Origin: Pseudoxanthomonas beigongshangi
Lineage (GTDB): Bacteria; Pseudomonadota; Gammaproteobacteria; Xanthomonadales; Xanthomonadaceae
NCBI RefSeq assembly: GCF_016820515.1
Contig: NZ_JADHDV010000018.1
Location: 19,238-83,237, forward strand
Direction of reading: 5' to 3'
Length of the DNA: 64,000 nucleotides
A model generated the notes under the pieces. It saw only the letters and a list, made by a program, of their open reading frames with translations, was not told where the DNA came from and ran no database searches. A program made the position numbers and the translations under genes. Of the stretch, positions 43,989-54,199 are shown in pieces; position 1 is the first letter of the stretch; each line of letters opens with the position of its first letter.

Positions 43989-46823
43989 GTGTCCGCATCT
44001 CTCGACCTGCTCCTGTGCCTGCCGTTCCTGATCGCCCTGCTCATCGCACTGTGGCGACCCAAGTCGCGCAGCATGGCGGCCTGGCTGGCCGGCGCGGCGC
44101 CATTGCTGGGCCTGGGCCTGCTGGCGACGATGACGCCGGAGATCCTGCACGGCGGCGTCGTGCACGCGGAGCATCCCTGGATTCCCCAGCTTGGCCTCGC
44201 CTTCGGCCTGCGCCTGGACGGCCTGGCCTGGACTTTCGCCGGGCTGGTGCTGGCGATCGGCGCGCTGGTGGTGATGTACGCGCACTACTACCTGAGCCCG
44301 CGCGATTCGGCGGTGCGCCTGTATGCGTACCTGCTGCTGTTCATGGGCTCCATGCTCGGCGTGGTGCTGGCCGGCAACCTGATCCTGCTGCTGGTGTTCT
44401 GGGAGATGACCAGCATCAGTTCGTTCCTGCTGATCGGTTACTGGCACCAGCGCCAGGACGCCCGCGAGGGCGCGCGCATGGCGCTGGCGATCACCGGCGG
44501 TGGCGGCCTGGCGCTGCTGGCCGGCGCGCTGCTGCTGGGCCATATCGTCGGCAGTTACCAACTGGATGACGTGCTCGCCGCCGGCCCGCAGATCCGCGCC
44601 CACGCGCTGTATCCGCTGACCCTGGTACTGGTGCTGCTGGGCGTGTTCACCAAGAGCGCGCAGTTTCCGTTCCACTTCTGGCTGCCGCACGCGATGGCCG
44701 CGCCGACGCCGGTTTCAGCCTACCTGCATTCGGCGACGATGGTGAAGGCCGGCGTGTTCCTGCTGGCGCGCCTGCACCCTGCCCTGGCCGGCAGCGAACT
44801 GTTCTTCTACCTGGTCAGCGCGATCGGCGCGGCGACGCTGCTGATCGGCGCCTGGCAGGCGATCTTCCAGCAGGACATCAAGGGCCTGCTGGCCTATTCG
44901 ACCATCTCGCATCTGGGCCTGATCACGTTGCTGTTCGGCCTCTCCACCCCGATGGCGGTGGTCGCCGGCCTGTTCCACATCCTCAACCACGCGGTGTTCA
45001 AGGCCTCGCTGTTCATGGCAGCCGGCATCATCGATCACGAGACCGGCACCCGCGACATGCGCCGGCTCGGTGGCCTGCGCCATTACCTGCCGTTCACCAG
45101 CACACTGGCGATCATCGCCAGCCTGGCGATGGCCGGCGTGCCGCTGCTCAACGGTTTCCTGTCCAAGGAAATGTTCTTCGCCGAGACGCTGGATATGAGC
45201 GACGCGCACGCGACCATGCGCTCGGCGATGAGCCTGGTCGCGGTGCTGGCCGGCATCTTCGGCGTCGCCTACAGCCTGCGCTTCGTCCACGACACGTTCT
45301 TCGGCAAGGGCCCCCGCGCGCTGGAACACGAACCGCACGAGCCCGCGCGCTGGATGAAGATCCCGGTCGAGATCCTGGTGGTGTTGTGCCTGATCGTGGG
45401 CATCGTCCCGGCCTGGACCATCGCCCCGGTGCTGGAGGCGGCGGTGCGCGGCACGCTCGGCGCCGCCGCGCCGACCTACAGCCTGGCGGTCTGGCACGGC
45501 TTCAACCTGCCGCTGCTGATGAGCGTGGTCAGCCTGGTCGGCGGCGTGGCGCTGTATTTCGGCCTGCGCCGGTTGCTGGATCTGCACGCGATCGTCCGCC
45601 AGTCGCTGGGACGGCGCATCTTCCTGTTCAACGTCGAGGCGCTGTTCGCGCTGGCGCAGCGGCTGACCCGGCGCATCGCCAACGGCAGCCTGCAGCGCAG
45701 CCTGGCCTGGCTGGTGCTGGCGGCGATCGCGGTCGGACTGGCGCCGTTCCTGTCCGGCGGCGCTTCCATCGAATGGCGCGCGCCGCAACCGATGCCGCCG
45801 CTGGGCTGGGTGCTGTGGCTGGTGCTGGCGGCCTGCGCGATCACCTCGCTGCGCTGGTACCGGCAGCGCCTGGTGGTGCTAATCCTGCTGGGCGGCGCGG
45901 GACTGGCGGTCAGCCTGACCTTCGTGTTCCTGTCGGCGCCGGATCTGGCGCTGACCCAGTTGCTGGTGGAAATGGTCAGCCTGCCGCTGCTGCTGCTGGG
46001 CATGCATTACCTGCCGTTCCGCTCGCCGCCGGAGCGCAACGCGGCGCGGCGCTGGCGCGATATCGTGATCGCCCTGGTCGCCGGTACCGGCGTGGCGGTG
46101 CTGGCCTACGCGGCGATGACCCGGCCGGCCGGCGGCATCGGCGAGGAAATGCTGGCGCGCTCGTTGCCGGAGGCGTTCGGCCACAATGTGGTCAATGTGA
46201 TCCTGGTCGATTTCCGCGGTTTCGATACCTTCGGCGAGATCACGGTGTTCGGCATCGCCGCCCTGCTGGTGCATGCGCTGCTGCGGCGCGCGCGGATGGC
46301 GCCGGAGAAGATCATGCCCGGCCCGCCGATTCCGCTACCGGTGCCGGCGGATCTGGCCCAGATCATGTTCCCGCTGACGCTCACCGTCTCGTTCTTCCTG
46401 TTCCTGCGCGGGCACAACGCCCCCGGTGGCGGTTTCGTCGCCGGTCTGGTTCTGGCGGTGCCGCTGCTGATGCAGTACGTCATGCAGGGCGCCGCCTCGG
46501 TCGAGTCGCGCTTCGGTTTCGATTACGTGCGCTGCATCGGCGTGGGCCTGCTGGTGGCGGGGCTGGGCGGGGTCGCGCCGCTGCTGCTGGGGTACCCGTT
46601 CCTCACCAGCGGCCACGTCGTATGGACGCTGCCGCTGATCGGGGACCTGGAGCTGACCAGCGCGATGGTGTTCGACACCGGCGTCTACCTAGTGGTGTTC
46701 GGCGGCGCGATGCTGATTCTCTCGATGCTGGGCACGATCAAACCCTCGCGCACGCGGGAAGCGCGCGATGGTGTCATCGATCTCGACCGGCGCTCACTCC
46801 GGACCGGCGAGGTGGAACGCTGA
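43989..46823 (+). CDS. mrpA: Na+/H+ antiporter subunit A fused to subunit B (MrpA-MrpB)
   Basis: A 944-residue protein. The NuoL/ND5-like core covers about 1-560, with the proton-channel helices EMTSISSFLLIGYW, FTKSAQFPFHFWLPHAMAAPTPVSAYLHSATMV and LLAYSTISHLGLITLL. A C-terminal domain (about 600-780) corresponds to MrpA's extra region, and the last 150 residues (PLTLTVSFFLFLRGHNAPGGGFVAGLV) are MrpB. The fusion defines six-gene group II Mrp operons. The GTG at 43989 is the preferred start but has a weak Shine-Dalgarno; a GTG at 43908 is possible. Confidence 0.95.
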   Translation: MSASLDLLLCLPFLIALLIALWRPKSRSMAAWLAGAAPLLGLGLLATMTPEILHGGVVHAEHPWIPQLGLAFGLRLDGLAWTFAGLVLAIGALVVMYAHYYLSPRDSAVRLYAYLLLFMGSMLGVVLAGNLILLLVFWEMTSISSFLLIGYWHQRQDAREGARMALAITGGGGLALLAGALLLGHIVGSYQLDDVLAAGPQIRAHALYPLTLVLVLLGVFTKSAQFPFHFWLPHAMAAPTPVSAYLHSATMVKAGVFLLARLHPALAGSELFFYLVSAIGAATLLIGAWQAIFQQDIKGLLAYSTISHLGLITLLFGLSTPMAVVAGLFHILNHAVFKASLFMAAGIIDHETGTRDMRRLGGLRHYLPFTSTLAIIASLAMAGVPLLNGFLSKEMFFAETLDMSDAHATMRSAMSLVAVLAGIFGVAYSLRFVHDTFFGKGPRALEHEPHEPARWMKIPVEILVVLCLIVGIVPAWTIAPVLEAAVRGTLGAAAPTYSLAVWHGFNLPLLMSVVSLVGGVALYFGLRRLLDLHAIVRQSLGRRIFLFNVEALFALAQRLTRRIANGSLQRSLAWLVLAAIAVGLAPFLSGGASIEWRAPQPMPPLGWVLWLVLAACAITSLRWYRQRLVVLILLGGAGLAVSLTFVFLSAPDLALTQLLVEMVSLPLLLLGMHYLPFRSPPERNAARRWRDIVIALVAGTGVAVLAYAAMTRPAGGIGEEMLARSLPEAFGHNVVNVILVDFRGFDTFGEITVFGIAALLVHALLRRARMAPEKIMPGPPIPLPVPADLAQIMFPLTLTVSFFLFLRGHNAPGGGFVAGLVLAVPLLMQYVMQGAASVESRFGFDYVRCIGVGLLVAGLGGVAPLLLGYPFLTSGHVVWTLPLIGDLELTSAMVFDTGVYLVVFGGAMLILSMLGTIKPSRTREARDGVIDLDRRSLRTGEVER

Positions 46824-47218
46824 TGGAACTCGCCCTGGCCAGCGCGATCGGCCTGCTCACCGCCTCCGGCGTGTACCTGTTGCTGCGCGCGCGCACTTTC
46901 GACGTCATCCTCGGGATGACCCTGCTCTCCTACGCCACCAACCTGCTGATCTTCGCCGGTGGCCGTGTGGTGGCCGGCAAGCCGCCGGTGCTGCGCGACG
47001 GCGTGGCGACCACCCTCGCCTACTACACAGACCCGCTGCCGCAGGCGCTGGTGCTGACCGCGATCGTGATCGCGTTCGCGATGACCGCGGTCAGCATCGT
47101 GCTGGCGATCCGCAGCCGCGCCGACAACGGCAGCGATCACGTCGACGGCGCCGCCGGCGAACGTCTGCACGAGGCGCGCGTGGACAGCTACCACGAAGAC
47201 CGGCGGAGGAGGGCATGA
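46823..47218 (+). CDS. mrpC: Na+/H+ antiporter subunit C
   Basis: A 131-residue NuoK-like protein with three helices: LASAIGLLTASGVYLLLRARTFDVILGMTLLSYATNLLIFAGG, PQALVLTAIVIAFAMTAVSIVLA. It is part of the membrane Mrp complex. Start and mrpA stop overlap (TGATG). The tail beyond residue 105 is charged and cytoplasmic. Confidence 0.95.
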   Translation: MELALASAIGLLTASGVYLLLRARTFDVILGMTLLSYATNLLIFAGGRVVAGKPPVLRDGVATTLAYYTDPLPQALVLTAIVIAFAMTAVSIVLAIRSRADNGSDHVDGAAGERLHEARVDSYHEDRRRRA

Positions 47219-48750
47219 GCCACCTGCCGCTGCTGCCGATCCTGATCCCGCTGTTCGCCGCGGCGCTGGCGTTGTTCGCCGAGCACCGCCGTTTCGGCAT
47301 GGTGCCGCAACGTTTGATTGCCGGTGTCTCGCTGGCCGCGCAGGTGCTGGTGGCGGTGTGCCTGCTGCGCGCGGCCGCAGACGGCACGGTGCTGGTCTAT
47401 CTGCTCGGCGACTGGCCGGCGCGGCTGGGCATCAGCCTGATGGTGGATCGCCTGTCGGCGATGATGGTGCTGGTGTCGGTGCTGCTGGCGGTGGCCTGCC
47501 TGCTGCACGCCGGCGCCGGCTGGGATCGGCGCGCGCCGCATTTCCACGCCTTCTTCCAGTTCCAGCTGATGGGCCTGAACGGCGCGTTCCTGACCGGCGA
47601 TTTGTTCAACCTGTTCGTGTTCTTCGAAGTGCTGCTGATCGCCTCCTATGGACTGATGCTCAGCGGCGGGCGCGGCGATCGCATGCGCGCCGGTTTCCAC
47701 TACGTCAGCGTCAACATCGCCGCCTCGACCCTGTTCCTGATGGCACTGGGCCTGCTGTACGCGCTGCTCGGCTCGCTCAACATGGCCGAGATGTCGACGA
47801 AGATCGCGCAGGCACCGGCCGCCGATCTACCGCTGATCCAGGCCGCCGCCGGCCTGCTGCTGCTGGTGTTCTGCACCAAGGCGGCGCTGCTGCCGATGTA
47901 CCTGTGGCTGCCGCAGACCTACACCCACGCACCGGCCGCGGTCGCGGGACTGTTCGCGATCATGACCAAGGTCGGCCTGTACGCGGTGCTGCGGGTATGC
48001 CTGCTGCTGTTCGGCGCGTCGGCAGGCGCGCTGGCCGGATTCGCCTGGGACTGGCTGCTGCCGGCCGGCGTGATCACGCTGGCCCTGGCCTCGCTGGGAG
48101 TGATGGCAGCGGTCAGGCTGCGCGCGCTGGCGGCCTACCTGGTGCTGGTGTCGGCGGCGACCTTGTTCATCGCCTTCGCGCTGACCCGCGAAGGCACCAT
48201 CGGCGCGGGACTCTACTACCTGGCGCACAGCACCTTCGCGGGCGCGTCGCTGTTCCTGATCGCGGATCTGGTCCGGCGCCAGCGCGGCGCCGATGGCGAT
48301 CGCGGGGATCGCGGACTGCCGGTGCCGTCCAAGACCCTGCCCGGTCTGATGTTCCTGATCGCGGCGGTATCGCTGGCCGGCCTGCCGCCGCTGTCGGGTT
48401 TCATCGGCAAGCTGGTGCTGCTGATGGCCACGGTCGAACAACGCTGGATCTGGGCGGCGCTGCTGGTGAGCAGTTTCCTGGTCCTGGTCGGCATGGCGCG
48501 CGCGGGCACGCGGCTGTTCTGGCGGGTGCCCCCGGGCGCCCAGGTTCCCGCACCATCGGGCACGATCGCGGCGCCGGCGCGCACGCGGGAAACCGCCGCC
48601 ACCGTGCTGCTGCTCGGCTACGGCGTGGCGATGGTGCTGGCCGCCGCCCCGATCCTGGACTACACGCGCGCCGCCGCCGCCCAGTTGTTGTCGCCGACCG
48701 ACTATGTGGAACAGGTGCGCGCGCAATTGCCGGCGATGAGGAAACCCTGA
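47215..48750 (+). CDS. mrpD: Na+/H+ antiporter subunit D
   Basis: A 511-residue NuoN/NuoM-like membrane protein with about fourteen helices. It has FFEVLLIASYGLMLSGG, FCTKAALLPMYLWLPQTYTHAPAAVAGLFAIMTKVGLYAVLR (channel lysine and glutamate) and SLAGLPPLSGFIGKLVLL. It is the second large antiporter-like subunit. It overlaps mrpC by 4 bp (ATGA). Confidence 0.95.
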   Translation: MSHLPLLPILIPLFAAALALFAEHRRFGMVPQRLIAGVSLAAQVLVAVCLLRAAADGTVLVYLLGDWPARLGISLMVDRLSAMMVLVSVLLAVACLLHAGAGWDRRAPHFHAFFQFQLMGLNGAFLTGDLFNLFVFFEVLLIASYGLMLSGGRGDRMRAGFHYVSVNIAASTLFLMALGLLYALLGSLNMAEMSTKIAQAPAADLPLIQAAAGLLLLVFCTKAALLPMYLWLPQTYTHAPAAVAGLFAIMTKVGLYAVLRVCLLLFGASAGALAGFAWDWLLPAGVITLALASLGVMAAVRLRALAAYLVLVSAATLFIAFALTREGTIGAGLYYLAHSTFAGASLFLIADLVRRQRGADGDRGDRGLPVPSKTLPGLMFLIAAVSLAGLPPLSGFIGKLVLLMATVEQRWIWAALLVSSFLVLVGMARAGTRLFWRVPPGAQVPAPSGTIAAPARTRETAATVLLLGYGVAMVLAAAPILDYTRAAAAQLLSPTDYVEQVRAQLPAMRKP

Positions 48751-49235
48751 TGAAGCGCTGGATTCCTTCCTGGCCGCTGAGCCTGACGATCTTCTGCTTC
48801 TGGCTGCTGATGAACTCGGCGCTCAGCTGGGGGCACGCCGTGCTGGCGGTGGTGCTGGCGATCGTCATCCCGCTGTTCGCCGCACGCCTGGATCGCGAGT
48901 TCGCCCAGATCGGCCGCCTGCGCCAGGTACCGCGCATGCTGTGGGTGCTGGGCTGGGACATCGTCCGTTCCAACATCGAAGTCGCGCGCCGCGTGCTGGG
49001 ACCGGAGTCGGCGATCACGCCCGGCTTCGTCTGGGTGCCGCTGGACATCGGCAACATCCATGGCATCGCCGCGCTGACCAGCATCATCACCCTGACACCC
49101 GGCACCCTGTCGGCGGTGTTGTCGGACGACCGCCGCCACCTGCTCGTGCACGTGTTCGATCTGAAGGATCCGGAAGCGGTAGTCGCCCAGATCAAGCACC
49201 GCTACGAAGCGCCCTTGATGGAGATATTCCCATGA
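48750..49235 (+). CDS. mrpE: Na+/H+ antiporter subunit E
   Basis: A 161-residue MrpE with an N-terminal membrane portion (LSLTIFCFWLLMNSALSWGHAVLAVVLAIVIPLF) and the conserved cytoplasmic part ALTSIITLTPGTLSAVLSDDRRHLLVHVFDL. It is required for assembly of the Mrp complex. The start overlaps the mrpD stop by one base (TGATG). Confidence 0.93.
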   Translation: MKRWIPSWPLSLTIFCFWLLMNSALSWGHAVLAVVLAIVIPLFAARLDREFAQIGRLRQVPRMLWVLGWDIVRSNIEVARRVLGPESAITPGFVWVPLDIGNIHGIAALTSIITLTPGTLSAVLSDDRRHLLVHVFDLKDPEAVVAQIKHRYEAPLMEIFP

Positions 49236-49516
49236 CGCCCGAATCCATCGTCGCCGTGGCCATCGTCGGCTCCATGCACGTGGTCGGCCTGGCCATGCTG
49301 CTGGCGCTGTGGCGCCTGCTGCGCGGGCCGACCGTGCCGGATCGGATTCTCGCGCTGGATACCCTGTTCGTGGCCGGCATCGCCGAACTGATGCTGTTCG
49401 GCATGCACCTGGACACGCCAATCTACTTCGAGGCCGCGTTGATCATCGCGATGCTCGGCTTCGTCGGCACCGTGGTGCTGAGCAAGTACATCCTGCGCCG
49501 GGACATCGTCGAATGA
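49232..49516 (+). CDS. mrpF: Na+/H+ antiporter subunit F
   Basis: A 94-residue three-helix subunit. It has RLLRGPTVPDRILALDTLFVAGIAELMLFG, the conserved GPT.PDR.LALD motif of MrpF, and a C-terminal GFVGTVVLSKYI. It overlaps mrpE by 4 bp. Confidence 0.93.
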   Translation: MTPESIVAVAIVGSMHVVGLAMLLALWRLLRGPTVPDRILALDTLFVAGIAELMLFGMHLDTPIYFEAALIIAMLGFVGTVVLSKYILRRDIVE

Positions 49517-49875
49517 ACATGCTGATCGCCGTGCTGCTCGCGACGCTGCTGGCCGTCGGCAGCTTCTTCATCCTGGTCGGTTCCTACGGACTGGCCAAGC
49601 TGTCGGATTTCTTCAAGCGCCTGCATGGCCCGACCAAGGCCAGCACGCTGGGCGTGGGTTGCGTGCTGCTGGCCTCGGTCGGCTACCACGCTTCACTGGG
49701 GCACGATCCGCAACCGCGTGAATTGCTGGTCACCGCGTTCCTGTTCATCACCGCGCCGATCAGCGCGCACCTGATGGCCAAGGCCGCGCTGTCGCTGAAG
49801 ATGGCCACGCGCCCACCCGAACCCGGCCAGACCGATGGACAGGCGGGCGAACCCGCGCAGGACGACCCGGCCTGA
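49513..49875 (+). CDS. mrpG: Na+/H+ antiporter subunit G
   Basis: A 120-residue MrpG with GSFFILVGSYGLAKLSDFFKRLHGPTKASTLGVGCVLL, where the RLH.PTKA.TLG motif is diagnostic, and a PISAHLMAKAA segment. The tail is Pro/Gly-rich. It is the last gene of the Mrp operon and is immediately convergent with the Ca/Na exchanger gene, with no gap. Confidence 0.93.
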   Translation: MNMLIAVLLATLLAVGSFFILVGSYGLAKLSDFFKRLHGPTKASTLGVGCVLLASVGYHASLGHDPQPRELLVTAFLFITAPISAHLMAKAALSLKMATRPPEPGQTDGQAGEPAQDDPA

Positions 49876-50823
49876 TCAGGCCAGCATCGCGATTTCCAGC
49901 ACCACCCAGGCCACGAACGCCAGCACCAGCACGGCGCCCTCGCCCCGGCTCACGCGCAGGTCCCCGCGCAACATCGGCAACAGGATCACCGCGAAGGCGA
50001 TCGCCGCCGGCAGCTCCAGGCGGACGAAGGAGGTCGGCAACGGCAGTGGTCGGAACACCGCCATACCGCCCACCACGACCAACAGGTTGAACAGGCTGGA
50101 ACCGATCACGTGGCCGGCCACCATGTCGCCCTGCCCGCGCCGCGCCGCCGCGATGGCGGCCGCCACTTCCGGCAGGGCGGTGCCAATCGCCACCGGCAAC
50201 AGGCCGGACAGCAGCGGCGTCAGGCCCAGTCCGGCGCCGAGCGTGGTCGCGGACTGGACGATGAATTTCGAGCCGAAGTACAGCAGCGCGATGGCGATGG
50301 CCAGGCGCAGCAATGCCTGCCACCAGGCAACCGCGGGACCGGCATAGGCGGCGACATCCGCGCGCACCGCCTCGTCCTCGCGCGCACCGCGCGCGAGCAG
50401 GAAGGCGAGCATGGCGACGAAGGCCAGCAGCAGCACGCCGCCTTCGATGCGTCCGATCACACCGTCCAGGCCGAGCACGATCAGCGCCAGCGTCGCCGCC
50501 ACCAGCAGCAGCAGCAATGGCGACAGCAGGCGCATGCGCACCAGCAAAGGCGCGCACAGCGCCGCCAGGCCCAGGGTCAGGCCGAGGTTGGCGATATTGC
50601 TGCCGACCGCGTTGCCCAGCGCCAGGTCCTGCGCGCCCACCCAAGCCGCGCGCGCGTTGACCGCCAGTTCCGGCAGCGAAGTGCCAAAGGCGATCAGCAG
50701 CAGGCCGGCGACGAAGGGCGAGGCCCCCAGGCGCTGCGCCAGCGCCGAGGCGCCCTTGACGATGGAATCACCACCCAGTGCCAGCAGCACCAGGCCCAGC
50801 AGGAAAAAGCCCCATGCTTCCAT
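49876..50823 (-). CDS. YrbG/CaxA-type sodium/calcium exchanger
   Basis: A 315-residue membrane exchanger with the two inverted alpha repeats of the family: GTSLPELAVNARAAWVGAQDLALGNAVGSNIANLG and GTALPEVAAAIAAARRGQGDMVAGHVIGSSLFNLLVV, both carrying the G.S.PE and GN..GSN cation motifs. It is expected to exchange Na+ for Ca2+ (or another divalent cation). It is convergent with the Mrp operon, and both act on sodium; joint regulation is unproven. Confidence 0.9.
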   Translation of the reverse strand: MEAWGFFLLGLVLLALGGDSIVKGASALAQRLGASPFVAGLLLIAFGTSLPELAVNARAAWVGAQDLALGNAVGSNIANLGLTLGLAALCAPLLVRMRLLSPLLLLLVAATLALIVLGLDGVIGRIEGGVLLLAFVAMLAFLLARGAREDEAVRADVAAYAGPAVAWWQALLRLAIAIALLYFGSKFIVQSATTLGAGLGLTPLLSGLLPVAIGTALPEVAAAIAAARRGQGDMVAGHVIGSSLFNLLVVVGGMAVFRPLPLPTSFVRLELPAAIAFAVILLPMLRGDLRVSRGEGAVLVLAFVAWVVLEIAMLA

Positions 50824-50906
50824 CCGTGCGCCTCCTCGCGTCGATGGGCGATTCTATGCCCGCGCGGCGGCCGGCCACCAGCCAGCCACCGTCGGCGGAG
50901 GGAAAC

Positions 50907-51557
50907 TCAGGAGCAGCCTTCCACGTAGTCGGCCTGCGGGATCAGGCCGACCCGCCAACGGCTGACCTTGCCGTCGGCGCCGACCTCGAACACCAGCTTG
51001 CTCGGCGCCACTCCGCTGGCGGCCATCGACAGGTATTGGCCGCCCTCGACGTACTTGTGCGGCGTGGATTGCAGGCCACCGTTGTAGAGCTTCTGCAGGG
51101 CATCGGCCTGCATGCCGACCTTGCCGCCGCCGGGCGCGGTCTCCTTGTCGTTGCCGACGTCGTAGCGGACGAATTTGCCGTCCTCGATCATGAAGGCCAG
51201 TTCGTTGCCGTCCTTCGCCCACTTCGGCAGCAGGTAGTGGCAGGTACTGCCCTCGCCCGCCGGCAGCGACTTGAGCTCGCCGCCCCAGGCAGCCTTGGCC
51301 TCGTCTTCGCTGCTGCCCAGCTTCATGTCGCCGAAACCGGCCAGCCCGGCCTGGGCCAATGCGGGCGGCGCGGCGGGATCGGTGGCGGGCGGAGTGGTGG
51401 GCGGAGTGGTGGGTTCGGCGGGAACGCTCGCGGCCGGCGGCGGCGCGGGAGCCGGTGCGTCCGCCTCGGCCGGTGGCTGCGCGGCCGGCGGCTTGCAGGC
51501 GGCCAGCGCCAGCGTCAGGGCGAAAGTCAGCAGGACCGGCTTGGGGGCGAACGTCAT
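50907..51557 (-). CDS. Proline-rich lipoprotein
   Basis: A 216-residue lipoprotein. Signal peptide with lipobox LALAAC (Cys24), then a Pro/Ala/Thr linker of about 50 residues (PAPAPPPAASVPAEPTTPP), then a compact domain beginning LAGFGDMKLGSSEDEAKAAWGGEL. The domain pattern, one helix and a beta sheet with a disulfide-capable Cys pair, recalls small DUF-type lipoproteins, but no family was recognised. It lies downstream of hmgA on the same strand. Confidence 0.75.
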   Translation of the reverse strand: MTFAPKPVLLTFALTLALAACKPPAAQPPAEADAPAPAPPPAASVPAEPTTPPTTPPATDPAAPPALAQAGLAGFGDMKLGSSEDEAKAAWGGELKSLPAGEGSTCHYLLPKWAKDGNELAFMIEDGKFVRYDVGNDKETAPGGGKVGMQADALQKLYNGGLQSTPHKYVEGGQYLSMAASGVAPSKLVFEVGADGKVSRWRVGLIPQADYVEGCS

Positions 51558-51618
51558 GGCGGCGGCTCCGTGGGAAAGCCGCAGCCTAGCGCGTCGCGGT
51601 GAAGCTGTCGCGAACGGA

Positions 51619-52914
51619 TCAGTCCGGTTTGCGGAAGTGCTTCTGCAATCCGGCCCAGCAGGCAAGGTAGTCGCGCTGGCGATGACCGGCTTCCAGCGCC
51701 TGCGCGGCGGGGCGGATCACCGCGCGGGTCTCGAACATGAAGGCCATGGTGTCGCGGATGACATCCGGCTTGGCCAGGTCCGCGGCGCTGGCCTTCTCGA
51801 AGGTGGCCGCGTCCGGGCCATGTCCGGTCATGCAGTTGTGCAGCGACGCACCGCCCGGCGCGAAGCCCTCGGCCTTGGCGTCGTACACGCCGGTGATCAG
51901 GCCCATGAACTCGCTGGCGACATTGCGGTGGAACCACGGTGGACGGAACGTGTCCTGCGCCACTAGCCAGCGCGGCGGGAAGATCACGAAATCCAGGTTG
52001 GCGGTGCCGTGGGTGTCGCTGGGCGAGGTCAGCACGGTGAAGATCGACGGATCCGGGTGATCGAAGCTGATCGACCCGATGGTGTTGAAGTGGCGCAGGT
52101 CGTAGCGGTACGGCGCGTAGTTGCCGTGCCAGCCGACCACGTCCAGCGGCGAATGGCCGATCGACGCGCGCCACAGGTGGCCCTGGAACTTGGCGATCAA
52201 TTCGAACTCGCCTTCCACTTCTTCGTACGCCGCGTGCGGCGTTTCGAAATCACGCGGATTGGCCAGGCCGTTGGCGCCGATCGGCCCCAGGTCGGGCAGG
52301 CGCAGCGCGGCGCCGAAGTTCTCGCACACGTAACCGCGCGACGGGCCATCCGGCAGTTCGACACGGAAGCGCACGCCGCGTGGAATCACCGCGATCTGCT
52401 GCGGCTCCACCTCGACCACGCCCAGTTCGGTGGCGATGTGCAACCGCCCCTGCTGCGGCACGATCAGCAACTCGGCATCGGCATCGTAGAAGAACCGACC
52501 CTGCATCGAGCGGTTGGCCGCGTACAGGTGGACGCCGACGCCATGCTGGCCGGCGGCCGAGCCGTTGCCGGCCATGGTGTACAGGCCTTCGACGAAATCC
52601 GTGGATGCTTCCGGCAGCGGCAGCGGATTCCAGCGCAGCTGATCCGGGGTCACCGGCCCGCTGCCGAAATCGTTGTGGAAGCGCGGCTGCTCGAACGCCT
52701 CGAAATTCGAATGCATCGCCGCCGGGCGGATCCGGTACAGCCAGCTGCGGCGGTTCTCGCTGCGCGGCGCGGTGAACGCCGTGCCCGAGAGCTGCTCGGC
52801 GTACAGGCCGTGGGCCACCCGCTGCGGCGAGTTGCGTCCGATCGGCAGCGTGCCGGCCACGGCCTCGCTGGCGAAATGGTTGCCGAAACCGGTTTGGTAG
52901 CCGCTGCTTTTCAT
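51619..52914 (-). CDS. hmgA: Homogentisate 1,2-dioxygenase
   Basis: A 431-residue HmgA with [23 protein letters not shown] at the N-terminus and the C-terminal metal-site sequences [30 protein letters not shown] and [15 protein letters not shown]. It opens homogentisate to 4-maleylacetoacetate in tyrosine degradation. It follows hpd by 91 bp on the same strand, so both are probably under the palindromic operator upstream of hpd. Confidence 0.97.
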   Translation of the reverse strand: MKSSGYQTGFGNHFASEAVAGTLPIGRNSPQRVAHGLYAEQLSGTAFTAPRSENRRSWLYRIRPAAMHSNFEAFEQPRFHNDFGSGPVTPDQLRWNPLPLPEASTDFVEGLYTMAGNGSAAGQHGVGVHLYAANRSMQGRFFYDADAELLIVPQQGRLHIATELGVVEVEPQQIAVIPRGVRFRVELPDGPSRGYVCENFGAALRLPDLGPIGANGLANPRDFETPHAAYEEVEGEFELIAKFQGHLWRASIGHSPLDVVGWHGNYAPYRYDLRHFNTIGSISFDHPDPSIFTVLTSPSDTHGTANLDFVIFPPRWLVAQDTFRPPWFHRNVASEFMGLITGVYDAKAEGFAPGGASLHNCMTGHGPDAATFEKASAADLAKPDVIRDTMAFMFETRAVIRPAAQALEAGHRQRDYLACWAGLQKHFRKPD

Positions 52915-53005
52915 GGTGCCTGCCTGTGGCCGCGACGTCCGTCGCGGCGATGCCGATGACGCGATTCTGCCTGAACTGGGGAGCGGCGCCAGGCGCCGCC
53001 CGGGT

Positions 53006-54100
53006 TCAGAGCACGCCGCGGCGCATCTGGTCGCGTTCGATGCTCTCGAACAACGCCTGGAAGTTGCCTTCGCCGAAGCCTTCGTTGCCCTTGCGCTGGA
53101 TGATCTCGAAGAAGATCGGGCCGATCGCGTTCTGGGTGAAGATCTGCAGCAACTTGCGCTGGTGGGTCTCGGGATCGGCGTCGATCAGGATCTTGTTCCT
53201 GGCCAGCCGCGGCACATCCTCGCCATGATCCGGCACGCGCTGGTCGATCACGTCGAAATAGGTGTCCGGGGTGTCGAGGAACTCGACGCCGGCCTCGCGC
53301 ATGGCTTCCACCGTCTCGTAGATGTCGTCGGTGAAGCAGGCGATGTGCTGGATGCCCTCGCCCTTGTACGCGTCCAGGTACTCGTTGATCTGCGACTTCG
53401 GATCCGAGGATTCGTTGAGCGGGATGCGCACGATGCCATCCGGCGCGGTCATCGCCTTGGACAGCAGGCCGGTCTTGGCGCCCTTGATGTCGAAGTAGCG
53501 GATTTCGCGGAAGTTGAACAGGCGCTCGTAATAATCCGACCACTTGTCCATGTTGCCGAAGTACAGGTTGTGGGTCAGGTGATCGATGAAGGTCAGCCCG
53601 AAGCCCTTCGGGTTCTGCTCCGCGCCCTGCACCGGCAGGTAGTCGCCGTCGTAGATGCTCCCGGTACCGCCGTAGCGATCCACCAGGTACAGCATGCAGT
53701 CGCCGATGCCCTTGACCACCGGCGCGGAAACCGCGCGGGTTTCCGGCTTGTGATCGATCGCCTCGCCACCGTTGTGGAGGACGGTGTCATACACCAGTTC
53801 GGCCGGCTTGCTGAAGCGGATCGCGAAGCCGCAGGCGCAGGGACCGTGCGCACGGGCGAAATCGGCGGCGAACGAATCCGGATCCTCGTTGACCAGGAAG
53901 TTCACCCCGCCCTGGCGGTACACGGTGATCGGACGGGTCTTGTGGCGCAGCACGGCGGTGAAGCCGAGCCGGCGGAAATAGTCGTGCAGGGCCTCGCCCT
54001 GGCCATCCGGGGCGGCGAATTCAACGAATTCGAAGCCGTCGATACCCATCGGGTTCTCGAAGGTGGTGACCTGCATGCCGAGGTTGGGTTGTGCGTTCAT
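53006..54100 (-). CDS. hpd: 4-hydroxyphenylpyruvate dioxygenase
   Basis: A 364-residue HPPD with the three iron ligands in [23 protein letters not shown] and [32 protein letters not shown]. It turns 4-hydroxyphenylpyruvate into homogentisate. A perfect 18-bp palindrome lies 40 bp upstream, between hpd and a divergent MarR regulator. Confidence 0.97.
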   Translation of the reverse strand: MNAQPNLGMQVTTFENPMGIDGFEFVEFAAPDGQGEALHDYFRRLGFTAVLRHKTRPITVYRQGGVNFLVNEDPDSFAADFARAHGPCACGFAIRFSKPAELVYDTVLHNGGEAIDHKPETRAVSAPVVKGIGDCMLYLVDRYGGTGSIYDGDYLPVQGAEQNPKGFGLTFIDHLTHNLYFGNMDKWSDYYERLFNFREIRYFDIKGAKTGLLSKAMTAPDGIVRIPLNESSDPKSQINEYLDAYKGEGIQHIACFTDDIYETVEAMREAGVEFLDTPDTYFDVIDQRVPDHGEDVPRLARNKILIDADPETHQRKLLQIFTQNAIGPIFFEIIQRKGNEGFGEGNFQALFESIERDQMRRGVL

Positions 54101-54140
54101 GTAGCGCCTCGCTAGGCTTGCGGTGGGACAGCCTGCTTTA

Positions 54141-54158
54141 TAGTTTCAATTGAAACTA
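54141..54158. promoter_or_regulatory. Perfect palindromic operator between hpd and marR
   Basis: TAGTTTCAATTGAAACTA is an exact 18-bp palindrome, AT-rich within a GC-rich region, and stands between two divergent genes. MarR proteins bind such palindromes. A 16/18 match precedes fahA at 25899-25916. Confidence 0.85.
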
Positions 54159-54199
54159 CTTGCAAGCTGCGCCGCGCCATCCCTTTCCGAACCGGCCCC